Below, piece by piece: positions 43,683-54,678 of a stretch of 64,000 nucleotides of DNA (its first letter is position 1; each line of letters begins with the position of its first letter). A model generated the notes under the pieces. The model ran no database searches, was not told where the DNA came from, and saw nothing but the letters and a program-made list of their open reading frames with translations. The DNA lies in assembly GCA_020849795.1 (NCBI GenBank), contig JADZFR010000023.1:1-64000 (forward strand), in the 5' to 3' direction. This DNA comes from Planctomycetota bacterium. Its GTDB lineage: Bacteria > Planctomycetota > UBA8742 > UBA2392. Both the position numbers and the translations under genes were made by a program.

Positions 43683-45236
43683 GTGAGCCACCCCAACGCC
43701 GAAACCGCCTACCTGTTTCGCCACGCGCTGCTGCGCGATGCCGCGTACCAGTTGCAGATACCGGGTGCCCGGGCCCGGCTTCATGGCCTCGCGCTTGAGT
43801 TGATTGAAGCCGTCACAGGTGGGCCGCCTCCGCCGGTCTCCGATTACTGGGGACGCGAAATCCGCCCCCACGCAACCGACTCCTTTGCCGCGGAACTGGC
43901 TGAGCATGCTCGCCTCGCTGCCGGGGCAGACTCGACGCCCGCACTTCGCGACATGGAGATGACCTACCGCTGGCGCGCCGCAAGGCATGCGGAGGCCAAC
44001 TACCGCTTTGCAGAGGCAGCCGAGTGTTTCCTGCGCGCGACTGTCATTGCCCCAGACAGCGATGCGCGCCATTCAGCAACTCTTGCCGCCGCCGAGATGC
44101 AACTGCAACTCGAACGGGCAACTCACGCGCTTTCGTTGGTCAACACGGCGATGGCCGACTGCCGGGCGACCGGGAATCGCAAGGGCGAGGCCCGCTGCCT
44201 GCTGGTCCGCGCTTCTGTCGCAAGGCTGCAGGACCGACACGGCGACGCCAAGGCCGACACCACTGCTGCGCTGGCCATCATGCGCGAGGTTGGCAATCCG
44301 GGCGATGTGGGACGCGCAGCCGCCAGCCTCGCGATAGCGCTGCTGGACTTGTTTGAGATGGAACGCGCCGAGCAGCTGTGGCGTGAAACCCTCGTCATGT
44401 GCACCGAGTCGGGCGACATGCAGTCAGCCGGACGCATCACCGGCAACCTCGGGTTCCTGCTGTCGAAGACAGGCAGGCAGGCCCAAGCAGAGGAAATGTT
44501 TCGCAAGGCGCAGGAGGCGGCAGAATCGCTGGGCGACCTGCACTCGCGGGCAGTCTGGATTCAACACCGTGGCGACTTGTGCATGGCGATGGGTCGCCTG
44601 GAAGAAGCGGGCGCCCTGACCGCCGAAGCCCTGGACCTGCTGTCAAGAACAGGCGACAGGCGAAATTGGGGGCACTGCATCGGCAACCTCGGGATTCAGC
44701 GTTCGCTGACTGGCGACTGTGAGGGGGCACTGGTGTTGCTTGAGAAAGCCCTGGCCGTTTCGCGCGAACTTGCCGATGACGGCGGCGCAGGACTTTGGCT
44801 GGGCAACATGTCGGACACTCTGGAGAAGCTCGGGCGCACCAGCGAGGCTCAGGAGCGGCTGAGACAGGCCGCAGATCACTCCGCGCGGGCAGGTGACATC
44901 CGGCGCGTGGCGATCTGGCGGGCCAATGAAGCCGAGTTAGCCCTGAAGTCCGGCGCGGCCGCCGAAGCCACGAGACAGTTCGAGGGGCCGATCGAAATCA
45001 TGGCCCGGCTGGGCGACACGCGCATGGAGGGCTACTTCCGGTGCGCGCGCGCCGTGGCATGCGTCGCGATTGGCGACATGCAAACTGCCCGGGCAGAGTG
45101 GGCTCGCGGACGTGAGCTTGCGAGGGGCGGGGCGCCATCGCACCTGGCTGCCCAGGCCGCGGAAATGAACGCGGCACTGGTAACAGCGGGCTGGCCTGCC
45201 CTCGGGCCCGGCGAGTCGTTCCCGAGCGGGCCGTGA
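43683..45236 (+). CDS. TPR protein with AYLFRHALLRDAAY head, paralogue 1
   Basis: The 517-residue protein starts GTG 43683 and opens with ETAYLFRHALLRDAAYQLQ. That motif resembles the FRHALxRDAAY helix that follows the ATPase domain in large AAA/adenylate-cyclase-linked TPR proteins, but no ATPase is present here. About ten TPR-like repeats follow (GNLGFLLSKTGRQAQAEEMF, GNLGIQRSLTGDCEGALVLL). It is probably a protein-interaction scaffold, and two more copies of the head lie downstream. Confidence 0.82.
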   Translation: MSHPNAETAYLFRHALLRDAAYQLQIPGARARLHGLALELIEAVTGGPPPPVSDYWGREIRPHATDSFAAELAEHARLAAGADSTPALRDMEMTYRWRAARHAEANYRFAEAAECFLRATVIAPDSDARHSATLAAAEMQLQLERATHALSLVNTAMADCRATGNRKGEARCLLVRASVARLQDRHGDAKADTTAALAIMREVGNPGDVGRAAASLAIALLDLFEMERAEQLWRETLVMCTESGDMQSAGRITGNLGFLLSKTGRQAQAEEMFRKAQEAAESLGDLHSRAVWIQHRGDLCMAMGRLEEAGALTAEALDLLSRTGDRRNWGHCIGNLGIQRSLTGDCEGALVLLEKALAVSRELADDGGAGLWLGNMSDTLEKLGRTSEAQERLRQAADHSARAGDIRRVAIWRANEAELALKSGAAAEATRQFEGPIEIMARLGDTRMEGYFRCARAVACVAIGDMQTARAEWARGRELARGGAPSHLAAQAAEMNAALVTAGWPALGPGESFPSGP

Positions 45237-45294
45237 ACTGGCAGCGCGCATGAGATTGAAGGCGACGCGTTGTTCGAAAACCTGGAGTGCCTCA

Positions 45295-46701
45295 ATGCCC
45301 GCTGAGCAAGCATACCTGTTTCGCCACGCGCTGTTGCGCGACGCGGCATATCAGCTGCAGCCCCCCGCCGACCGCGCCAAGCTGCACGCGCTGGCGTTTC
45401 ACCTGATCGAGCAGGCGTTTGGCGGCCGCGCCCCCGAGCCTCAGCAAACCAAGGACGGCGAGTTGGTCTGCGCGCCACACGGTTCGGACCCGTTCGCGGC
45501 CGAGCTTGCGGAACACGTCCGCCTGTCCGGTTCCAATTCAGACGCCGCGGCGCTTCACCGCCTGTACCTGCGCCGCGCCGCGGAACACGCTGAGCGCCAG
45601 TTCGATCACAGGCAGGCCCTGATGCTGTGGCAGTCGCTGGCTGAATCGCTTGGGGTATCCGAGCAAGCCGAACCGATCCGGCGCGCCGGCTTGGTGGCAC
45701 ACAACGCAGGACGCCCCGGCATCGCCGAAAGCCTGCTCAATCGCGCGCTGGAGCTGGGGCGACAGTCAGGCACCCCGATCGCGGTCGCCGCCACCCTGTC
45801 CAATCTTGGCGTGCACCATGAGCAGATTGGCGACCCGGAGCTGGCCCGGCGCCACTATGAGGAAGCGCTCGATATTCTGCAGCGTCAGGGCAACCGGCGC
45901 GCGCAAGCCGTCACGCTGGCGAACCTCGGGGCCATGCTGTTTGACCAGGGACAGACGCAGCAGGCTGAGGCATTGCTGCAACAGGCCATTGCCATCCATC
46001 GTGAGTGCTCCAATCGCCGATACGAGGCGATCGCGCTGGGCAATCTGGGCGGAGTGCTGCTGCGCAGCGGGCGCCTGCGCGAAGCACTCGATGTATTTGA
46101 GAGTGCACTGGCCATCCACCGCGCACTCAACAACCGGCCCTTCGAGGGCATCGTGCTGATGAACATCGGCAACGTGTACATGCACCAGGAGCAGCCGGAG
46201 CATGCCGAAGAGTTCTTCCGGCGCGCACTGGCCCTTCACCGCGCCACGGGCAACCGCAGGCATGAAGGCGTGACGCTGGGTAACCTCGCGGTGCTGCGCC
46301 AGAACTGCGGGCGATTTGCTGAGGCCGTGGCGCTGAACGAATCGGCGCTTACGATCCATCGTGAAGTCGGCAACGTGGGCGGCGAGGCGTTGTCGCTGTT
46401 GAATCTTGCCGGTGCCCTGGAAGGGCTGGGCAGGTTTGAACAAGCCGCCGCGGCATGCACGCAGTCCATCGCCCTGAACCACAAGCTCGGCCACACGCGG
46501 CGAGAGGGCGAAGGCCTGTGCGACCGCGCACGCTTGCGGGTGCGGCTGGGAAGGCTCGATGCCGCGCGGGCGGACTGGGCGGCAAGCCGTGCCATGCTGT
46601 CCGCGCCAGGACATCAGGGGAGCATGGATGACAAAGTGGCCGCCATGCGGCAAGCCTGCAAAGCCGCCGGCGTGGCGCCACTGGATGAAAGCGCAGCATG
46701 A
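45295..46701 (+). CDS. TPR protein with AYLFRHALLRDAAY head, paralogue 2
   Basis: The 468-residue protein opens with PAEQAYLFRHALLRDAAYQLQ, almost identical to paralogue 1, then runs into highly regular TPRs (LGVHHEQIGDPELARRHYEEAL, LGGVLLRSGRLREALDVFESAL, NLAVLRQNCGRFAEAVAL). GGAG precedes ATG 45295. Its stop overlaps the start of the truncated third copy as ATGA. Regular repeats suggest recent expansion. Confidence 0.85.
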   Translation: MPAEQAYLFRHALLRDAAYQLQPPADRAKLHALAFHLIEQAFGGRAPEPQQTKDGELVCAPHGSDPFAAELAEHVRLSGSNSDAAALHRLYLRRAAEHAERQFDHRQALMLWQSLAESLGVSEQAEPIRRAGLVAHNAGRPGIAESLLNRALELGRQSGTPIAVAATLSNLGVHHEQIGDPELARRHYEEALDILQRQGNRRAQAVTLANLGAMLFDQGQTQQAEALLQQAIAIHRECSNRRYEAIALGNLGGVLLRSGRLREALDVFESALAIHRALNNRPFEGIVLMNIGNVYMHQEQPEHAEEFFRRALALHRATGNRRHEGVTLGNLAVLRQNCGRFAEAVALNESALTIHREVGNVGGEALSLLNLAGALEGLGRFEQAAAACTQSIALNHKLGHTRREGEGLCDRARLRVRLGRLDAARADWAASRAMLSAPGHQGSMDDKVAAMRQACKAAGVAPLDESAA

Positions 46702-46823
46702 CCAGCGCCGAGCAGGCCTACCTCTTTCGCCACGCGCTGCTGCGCGACGCGGCCTATGGGCGGCAACTGCGCCGGCGAACGGGCTTTGACCAGGCTCGGG
46801 GCAGGCCCCTTGAGCAGAAGTGA
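46698..46823 (+). pseudogene. Truncated third copy of the AYLFRHALLRDAAY TPR gene
   Basis: The 41-codon ORF reads MTSAEQAYLFRHALLRDAAY and then loses the family sequence (GRQLRRRTGFDQARG) before a TGA. It is translationally coupled (ATGA) to paralogue 2. The stop lies two bases from the convergent devA stop. It looks like the 5' remnant of a third paralogue whose repeats were lost, perhaps when the exporter operon was placed here; a short expressed peptide cannot be excluded. Confidence 0.72.
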
Positions 46824-46825
46824 AC

Positions 46826-47533
46826 TCAGGCTGGCTGCCTTTCGCTCAGCACGCCGTCTTCCATTTCGAGTACCCGGTCCACAAGGTCGAGCGTGCGATG
46901 GTCGTGGGTCACGACAAGCACCGCCGCCCCGTGGGTGTGGGCCGAATCGCGGAACAGCTCCATCACCTGGCGCCCGCGACCGCTGTCCAGCGCGGCTGTG
47001 GGCTCGTCAGCCAGCACCACAGATGGCTGGTGGATCATGGCCCGCGCGATTGCCACGCGTTGCTGCTCACCGCCGGAAAGCTTTCCGGGCAGGGCGGCAA
47101 GCCGCTTGCCCATGCCCAGCGAGTCCAGCAACTCGCGTGCGCGCGCGCGCGACTCGCGCGACGACACACCGTCGATTTCCAGCGCCAGACGTACGTTGGC
47201 CTCTGCACTCAGGAACGGGATCAGGTTGGAACGCTGGAACACGTAGCCAAGCTGCTGCCGGCGCATGGTCGCGAGGTTCACGACCGCCTTGCCGTCGGTG
47301 ATCACTGGCCGATCGCCGAACACAAGACTGCCGGTCGTAGGCGGGTTGATCAGGCCGATGATGGTCAGCAGCGTGGACTTGCCCGAGCCCGACGGCCCCA
47401 GGATGGCCACCACTTCGCCGGCGCGCGCCTCGAAGCTTGTGGGCCGCAGCGCGTCTACGCGCATCGCGCCTTCGCCGTACACCTTCGAGAGGTTGGTGGC
47501 GCGCAGCACGACTTTGCCAAGGCGCTCGTTCAT
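46826..47533 (-). CDS. ABC transporter ATPase of the DevA/LolD/MacB type
   Basis: The 235-residue ATPase has Walker A GPSGSGKST (about residue 42), signature LSGGEQQRVAIARAM, and Walker B VLADEPTAALD. It is the third gene of a coupled minus-strand operon (HlyD-like, FtsX-like permease, ATPase). The pump expels lipid or a small molecule. Confidence 0.93.
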   Translation of the reverse strand: MNERLGKVVLRATNLSKVYGEGAMRVDALRPTSFEARAGEVVAILGPSGSGKSTLLTIIGLINPPTTGSLVFGDRPVITDGKAVVNLATMRRQQLGYVFQRSNLIPFLSAEANVRLALEIDGVSSRESRARARELLDSLGMGKRLAALPGKLSGGEQQRVAIARAMIHQPSVVLADEPTAALDSGRGRQVMELFRDSAHTHGAAVLVVTHDHRTLDLVDRVLEMEDGVLSERQPA

Positions 47534-48744
47534 GATGCCAGCACCTCGTTGGGATTGGCCGCCAGAGCCTTGCGCAGGCCGACCATGCCGGCAACCATCG
47601 ACAGGCCCAGTACCACGCCCAGCAGGGCAAGGCGGTCCATGTCCTGCACCAGCACGCGGCGCGGGAACAGGTCAAAGGCCAGCTCGCCGATCAACAGCGC
47701 GACCAGGTAGGCGCTGAGGCCCAGCAGGATCGATTCTTCCAGGATCAGCCGCAGGATCACGCGCTGTTTCGCGCCCAGCAGCTTGAGCAGCGAAAGCGAA
47801 AGCATCTTGTCGAGCGTCATGGTGTAGACGATCAGACCCATCACGATCGCCGAGATCGCCACCAGCAGCGCGCGGAACAGCCCGATCTGCCGGCGCGCGC
47901 GGTCAATCACGCCGCGCACCAGCAGATCGCGTTGCTCGTCGATCGTGTACACGCTGATGTCGGGCCAGGCGGCAAGGCTCGCCTTCACCTGCTGTATGTC
48001 GCTGCCGGCGGCTACGTCCACCAGGATGGCGGTCACCGGAGGCGGTGCGACCGAGGGCAGGGGCGCCGCGGAGCCCGCGCGGGCAATGGTGGCGGGGTCA
48101 CGCCCGAGTTCGCTGCGGCGGACGCGCGACACGCGTGATACGCGCTCAAGGCGCATTGCCTCGCTGGCCAGGTCGTTCTGGATGCGCAGCGTGTCGCTGA
48201 CGCTTGCGAAAACCAGCGGGTCGCCGCTGCTGCTGACCATCCCGCTGGTGACGCCCACGATGGTGTAGTCGTCGCGTCCAAGCCGCAATGCGGCACCGAT
48301 CGGCAGGCCCAGCGCGCGGTCAGCCACCAGCTCGTAGTGCGGTTGGCGCAGCGCCCGGCCTTGCTGCAGGGGCAGTGCATTGCCGAGGTCATCGGGCCAG
48401 GACAGGCCGGCCATCGTGAAGCGCAGCGTCTCTCCGCCCGCAAGCTCGTGCTGCACGTTCAGCGTCATGTAACTGCGCGTGCGCGCCACGCCCGGCACGG
48501 CGCGAATGCGGTCGGCCAGCAGCGCTGGCACCCGCGAAGACTCGGCGAACGGCCCTTGCGTGTCCTTCTGCACTACCCAAAGATCGCCACCGTAGGTGTC
48601 AGGAAGTACCGTGGCATCGACTACCATGCCGTTGTAGATGCCGGTCATCGCCAGCACCACGGACATCAGCATGCCCAGGCCGGCCGCGGTCAAAATGAAA
48701 CGCGACAAGTCGTTGCGGATGTCGCGGATGGCAAGGTCCATCAT
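47530..48744 (-). CDS. FtsX-like ABC exporter permease of the DevC type
   Basis: The 404-residue protein has an N-terminal TM helix, a periplasmic domain (about 45-290) and three C-terminal TM helices (LFRALLVAISAIVMGLIVYTM, LGLSAYLVALLIGELAFDLF, LLGVVLGLSMVAGMVGL). It overlaps devA (ATGA, 47530-47533) and the HlyD-like gene (48741-48744). Confidence 0.9.
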   Translation of the reverse strand: MMDLAIRDIRNDLSRFILTAAGLGMLMSVVLAMTGIYNGMVVDATVLPDTYGGDLWVVQKDTQGPFAESSRVPALLADRIRAVPGVARTRSYMTLNVQHELAGGETLRFTMAGLSWPDDLGNALPLQQGRALRQPHYELVADRALGLPIGAALRLGRDDYTIVGVTSGMVSSSGDPLVFASVSDTLRIQNDLASEAMRLERVSRVSRVRRSELGRDPATIARAGSAAPLPSVAPPPVTAILVDVAAGSDIQQVKASLAAWPDISVYTIDEQRDLLVRGVIDRARRQIGLFRALLVAISAIVMGLIVYTMTLDKMLSLSLLKLLGAKQRVILRLILEESILLGLSAYLVALLIGELAFDLFPRRVLVQDMDRLALLGVVLGLSMVAGMVGLRKALAANPNEVLAS

Positions 48745-49901
48745 GGCGCGGGCTCCCGCGCCGTCACGCGCGCGCCATCGGTCAGTTCGCCGCGGGCCCC
48801 CGGCGTTGGGCGCATTACCGTGTCGCCGGCGCTCAGCCCGCCGCGGATTTCAACCCAGTCGCGGCCGCGAACGCCGGGCACAACTTCGCGCAAGGCGGCG
48901 CGTCCGCCGTCGTTGACCCAGGCAAATGCGCCATTGCTGCGGAACACCAGGAACTCGGAGGGCACGCGTGTTACGCCGGTGACGGCGGCGCCGTGAATGC
49001 GGGCGTCGGCGCGCTGCCCCACGGCCAACTGTTCAGGAGGCGTTGTAAGTTCAATGTCCACCAGCAACTCGCGCGTTTCTCGGTCCACTTCGCGGCCCAC
49101 GCGCAGCACGCGGCCTTGCAGGCTGCTTCCCGGCGCTGAGCGAAGCTCCACGGTGGCGGCCTGCCCCGGCTTGATCTGCGGAAGGAAGGTCTCATCGACC
49201 CAAACGCTGGCCCACACGCCCTCCGTGCTTCCAAGTCGCAGCACTGCGCCGCCTGGCACGGCAACATCGCCGGGCTCGCTGAGGCGCGCCAGCACGATGC
49301 CGTCGATCGGGCTGTGCAGCACCGTGCGCTGAAGTTTCGCGCGCGATACCTCCAGCGCGCGCAACTCGGCGGCAAGGCGGCTCTCGCCTTCGGCCAGAGC
49401 CGCCTTGGCGCGCTCGAGCTCGGCCTCTGCTACGCCGGCGCGCTCGAGAGCCTGGTCCAGCAGATCGCGCGAGATTGTGTTGCTTTTGAAGGCTTCTTCC
49501 TGGCGCCTGGCGTGGGTGACGGCCCCCGCGTGCTGCGCCTCGGCGCGCTTGATCTCGGCTCGCAGCCGATCAAGCGACACGCGTGCCAGCGCGGCCGCTT
49601 CGACTGCGGCACTTTCTTCGGCTCGGTACACCTCGTCGTCGATGCGCGCAATTTCATCGCCCGCCTTCACGCGATCGCCCTGATCCACAAGCAGGCTGGT
49701 GATGCGTCCGGTAACCTCGAAACCGGGCTGCACCACGCGCGGGCACTCGATGGCGCCGGCGCCTGGAATGTGCTCGGTCACGTCGCCGGAGGCGACTTCA
49801 TGCATGATCACGGGCACCGGCTTGAACACCAGCACCCAGCCCAGGACCACGGCCCCGGCCAAAACCAGCAGCCCGATGAGAATCCCACGCCATCGCTTCA
49901 T
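48741..49901 (-). CDS. HlyD-family periplasmic adaptor of the DevB type
   Basis: The 386-residue protein has an N-terminal TM anchor (ILIGLLVLAGAVVLGWVLVF). A lipoyl half-motif (VQPGFEVTGRITSLLVDQGDRVKAGDEIARID) precedes a long coiled-coil hairpin (about 95-190) and the second lipoyl half (VLHSPIDGIVLARLSEPGDVAVPGG). A beta-barrel follows. It bridges the inner-membrane pump to the outer membrane. GAGG precedes the ATG. Confidence 0.92.
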   Translation of the reverse strand: MKRWRGILIGLLVLAGAVVLGWVLVFKPVPVIMHEVASGDVTEHIPGAGAIECPRVVQPGFEVTGRITSLLVDQGDRVKAGDEIARIDDEVYRAEESAAVEAAALARVSLDRLRAEIKRAEAQHAGAVTHARRQEEAFKSNTISRDLLDQALERAGVAEAELERAKAALAEGESRLAAELRALEVSRAKLQRTVLHSPIDGIVLARLSEPGDVAVPGGAVLRLGSTEGVWASVWVDETFLPQIKPGQAATVELRSAPGSSLQGRVLRVGREVDRETRELLVDIELTTPPEQLAVGQRADARIHGAAVTGVTRVPSEFLVFRSNGAFAWVNDGGRAALREVVPGVRGRDWVEIRGGLSAGDTVMRPTPGARGELTDGARVTAREPAP

Positions 49902-49939
49902 GAAGACCTCGTTACGTGTAAACAGACCGCAGTATCCGT

Positions 49940-50134
49940 TTATTCCGCCACCGCACCAAGGTCATCCGCCACAACGCCGCACGCCGCGCACACTGCAGCC
50001 TCCACGGTACCGGCGAAACCCTGACGCCCCTCAACGGATAGGGCAGCGTCCAGACCGGCACGAGCTCTCATCCGGCCAGCTTGTACGAAGGCTTGCTGCG
50101 CGAGGCTTACCACCACACGGTGAGGCCGCGGCAT
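49940..50134 (-). CDS. Possible small protein upstream of the exporter operon
   Basis: The 64-residue ORF (MPRPHRVVVSLAQQAF at the start) is protein-like in composition, and its C-terminal half contains a CAAC motif in an Ala/Val-rich stretch. There is no clear Shine-Dalgarno, and the long GC-rich frames here make chance likely. It lies 38 bases upstream of devB on the same strand. Confidence 0.3.
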   Translation of the reverse strand: MPRPHRVVVSLAQQAFVQAGRMRARAGLDAALSVEGRQGFAGTVEAAVCAACGVVADDLGAVAE

Positions 50135-50162
50135 GACCAGCGGCGAGCCGCGCACCCAACGC

Positions 50163-50190
50163 CGCGCCCCCGACCTTGGTCGGGGGCGCG
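50163..50190 (+). terminator. Strong GC hairpin with plus-strand T-tract
   Basis: CGCGCCCCCGACC and GGTCGGGGGCGCG form a 13-bp stem with a TT loop, followed on the plus strand by TTTGCTTG. Neighbouring genes are on the minus strand, so the plus-strand transcript it would end is not obvious; it may instead end katG inefficiently. Confidence 0.6.
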
Positions 50191-50215
50191 TTTGCTTGTG
50201 CTGGCCGCCACACAT

Positions 50216-52471
<2,256 letters not shown>

Positions 52472-52496
52472 TCAGGCTCTGACCTGATGCTGCGTG

Positions 52497-53411
52497 TCAT
52501 GCCTGGGCCAGTGCGAAGTCTATCGCAGCGCAGACGGCAACGGCTTGCGCGGCATTGCATTCGTCGGGGTTCGTGCGCGGGCTGTCGGGATAGACTTCTG
52601 TGGTGGTCCGATACCTGGCGTCAGTGACTCCTGCGCACAGGCCAAGCTCTTTGAACTGATAGCGGATCACACCGGCATCCACCGTGGGCGTATCGATCAT
52701 CCGGCCGCGCGGATCGGCGGGTGCTATGTGCGTGACCTTCTCGACCGCCGCGATGATTGCGGCCTGGAATGCCGGTTGGGGGCTCTCTGAATCGTCTACA
52801 AGGTAGAAACCGTCCGGAATGGTGCTGGGCTTGTGCGGCTTGCCGTCGCGCGCAGCCAGTGCGGGACCGAATTCGGATTCGTCGGTATCGGTGGTCTCGT
52901 GCAGGTCCAGGTGCACCAGGACGCGCAAGGGCGCAACCAGGCGCATCAAAGCGGCGCATTCTTCGACAGTGGTGCCGGCCTTGAATGAACGATTGGGATC
53001 AATCGCGTGCGGCGTCCAGCGGTGGATGCGCTCGTATCCCCATGGGCAGACGCACGGCGCGATCACAATGTTGCAGCGGTCGGCATAGCCAGCAGCGTGC
53101 TTTTCAGCAAAAAGCAGCGCGCCGTGGACACCACTGGTTTCGTAACCGTGCACGCCGCCTGTGACCAGCGCCACCGGCAGAGCTTCACGCCAATTGCGAT
53201 TGCGAAGAGCGAACAGGCTGTAGCGATCTGGCGGATAGTCAACCCGGCCGTACTCGATCACATCAAAGTGCGCGCGCAGGCGCTCAATCGCGCTCAGTAC
53301 GTTCGACTGGTAGCTGCGATGCCGCACCTGCTTTGATAGCCAGGTTGCCTTCTCTGCATCGCCCCAAGGCTGGCCGGGTGTACCGATAGGATACGTCGCG
53401 CCGATGCTCAT
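52497..53411 (-). CDS. M14-type metallocarboxypeptidase
   Basis: The 304-residue protein has the M14 zinc site: HxxE in GGVHGYETSGVHGA (about 90-100), and HLDLHETTDTDESEF with the third ligand and nearby acids. RNRNW and NRSFKAGTT supply Arg/Asn substrate contacts. It resembles the DUF2817/M14 group of small carboxypeptidases, including peptidoglycan amidases. There is no signal peptide, so it is probably cytoplasmic. Confidence 0.85.
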   Translation of the reverse strand: MSIGATYPIGTPGQPWGDAEKATWLSKQVRHRSYQSNVLSAIERLRAHFDVIEYGRVDYPPDRYSLFALRNRNWREALPVALVTGGVHGYETSGVHGALLFAEKHAAGYADRCNIVIAPCVCPWGYERIHRWTPHAIDPNRSFKAGTTVEECAALMRLVAPLRVLVHLDLHETTDTDESEFGPALAARDGKPHKPSTIPDGFYLVDDSESPQPAFQAAIIAAVEKVTHIAPADPRGRMIDTPTVDAGVIRYQFKELGLCAGVTDARYRTTTEVYPDSPRTNPDECNAAQAVAVCAAIDFALAQA

Positions 53412-53429
53412 CGTGTTGATCCGCGCAAA

Positions 53430-53469
53430 AGGGGTCAGGCACGGCCAACTGCGGCCGAGCCAGACCCCT
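53430..53469. repeat. Palindromic REP-like element
   Basis: AGGGGTCAGGCACGGCC and GGCCGAGCCAGACCCCT pair over 17 bp with two mismatches around AACTGC, filling the gap between the BoxB-like and M14 genes. The sequence GGGGTCAGGCACGG resembles dispersed extragenic palindromes of other GC-rich genomes. On the minus strand it is followed by TTTTGCG, so it may double as a terminator for the BoxB-like gene. Confidence 0.65.
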
Positions 53470-53473
53470 ATTG

Positions 53474-54667
53474 CTACTTGCCCATGGTGGCTTTGCGGAT
53501 GTTCTCCTGGTAGCCCCACAGGTCCTTGGGTAGCGCGCGGTCGGCAATCCAGTCCGGGTCTTTGAAGATGTCTTTCAACAGGGCGTAGTCCTGCGGCGTG
53601 GGCAGTGCGGTCTTGATGTACGCGTCGTATGCAGCCTGTTCCATCAGGTTGCCGTTCACGTCGTACGGCTGGTTGGCGTAACGGCCGATCGCGCGATGGA
53701 ATTTCTCGTGCGGCATGAAGAGCTTCTCTTCGCCCGGGATAAAGCTGTTCAGGCGCTTGACGATATCAGCGACCTCAACGTGATAGAGCATGCGGTTGTG
53801 GTGGTTCAGTTCCTTGCGGTCGGGATCGAGGTTGCCGTCTTTGCGCTGCTGCTCTTCGTCAAAGCGGGCCTTGAAGCCCCACACGTAGCCCCATTCAGCC
53901 GTGCTGGATTCATCCTTGCCGAACAGGTCCATGGCGCAGCTGATCCACTTGTTGAAAAAGCGCTGCAGGATGGGCACAGGCACCTTGCCGGCTTTCACAA
54001 TGCGAGTCAGGCCATCGTTGCCGCTGCCAAGGTGGAACGCTTCTTCGCGCAGCATCGGCCCGGCGCTGCGGGCCAGCGGGCTGAACCCGCACGGCTTCAG
54101 CATGCCCAACTGGAACTTGCCGTCGCGGTCGACAAAGCAGGTGTAGGCATAGAAATCGAGCCAGTTGTCCACGGCTTCGTTGAATGCACCCAGCAGGCGC
54201 GGGTTCTTGGCCTCGGGGAAAGCTTCGCGCGCGCGGCGCTCAAGCAGTTTGCGGGCTTCCATTTTGCCACTGGTGCCGAAGTGCTCGACCAGGATGTGGC
54301 ACATCTGCAAGCCGTGACGAATCTCTTCCAGCATGATGCGCACGGCGGCGTAGCGGTCGTAGTCGTGCGGGACGTTCTGCAGCAGGCGGCGCTGCTGCTC
54401 CACGCTGGCGAACTCGGTGTCGCCCTGAACGAATGTCAGCGCCAGCAGGCTGTCGCGCATGTTCTGGGTCGGGATCTGCGTGACGCGGTCCCACTTGGGC
54501 TGGCCCTTAAAGTCGCCGAACTCAATCTCGGGCGAGATCGTGTTGTCGTAGATCGGCGTCATGATGAAGTTTTCAGAGTCTTCGATTTTTACGCCGATGT
54601 CGGACTGCCAGTCTTTCAGGTAGTCCATCCAGTCGTCGAAGTTGCGGATGTTCCGAACCACTTCCAT
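53474..54667 (-). CDS. BoxB-like di-iron oxygenase (benzoyl-CoA epoxidase family)
   Basis: The 397-residue protein matches the di-iron core of BoxB: VQGDTEFASVEQQ (Glu85), EEIRHGLQ (Glu115, His118), LGAFNEAVDNWLDFYAYTCFVDRDGKFQL (Asp171) and REEAFHLGSG (Glu209, His212). BoxB epoxidises benzoyl-CoA; related PaaA acts on phenylacetyl-CoA. It is shorter than BoxB (about 470), mainly at the N-terminus. No boxA, boxC or CoA ligase is nearby, so the substrate is unknown. GGAG precedes the ATG. It lies 11 bases after the TetR gene. Confidence 0.85.
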   Translation of the reverse strand: MEVVRNIRNFDDWMDYLKDWQSDIGVKIEDSENFIMTPIYDNTISPEIEFGDFKGQPKWDRVTQIPTQNMRDSLLALTFVQGDTEFASVEQQRRLLQNVPHDYDRYAAVRIMLEEIRHGLQMCHILVEHFGTSGKMEARKLLERRAREAFPEAKNPRLLGAFNEAVDNWLDFYAYTCFVDRDGKFQLGMLKPCGFSPLARSAGPMLREEAFHLGSGNDGLTRIVKAGKVPVPILQRFFNKWISCAMDLFGKDESSTAEWGYVWGFKARFDEEQQRKDGNLDPDRKELNHHNRMLYHVEVADIVKRLNSFIPGEEKLFMPHEKFHRAIGRYANQPYDVNGNLMEQAAYDAYIKTALPTPQDYALLKDIFKDPDWIADRALPKDLWGYQENIRKATMGK

Positions 54668-54678
54668 AGGTCGCTCCA

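Noticed and set aside
50081..50150. A further decayed copy of the AYLFRHALLRDAAY gene (LYEGLLREAYHH...)
   Set aside because: The resemblance is short and imperfect; ATGACCAGCGGCGAGC matches the third copy's start over about 15 bases only. Chance is likely in this GC-rich context.
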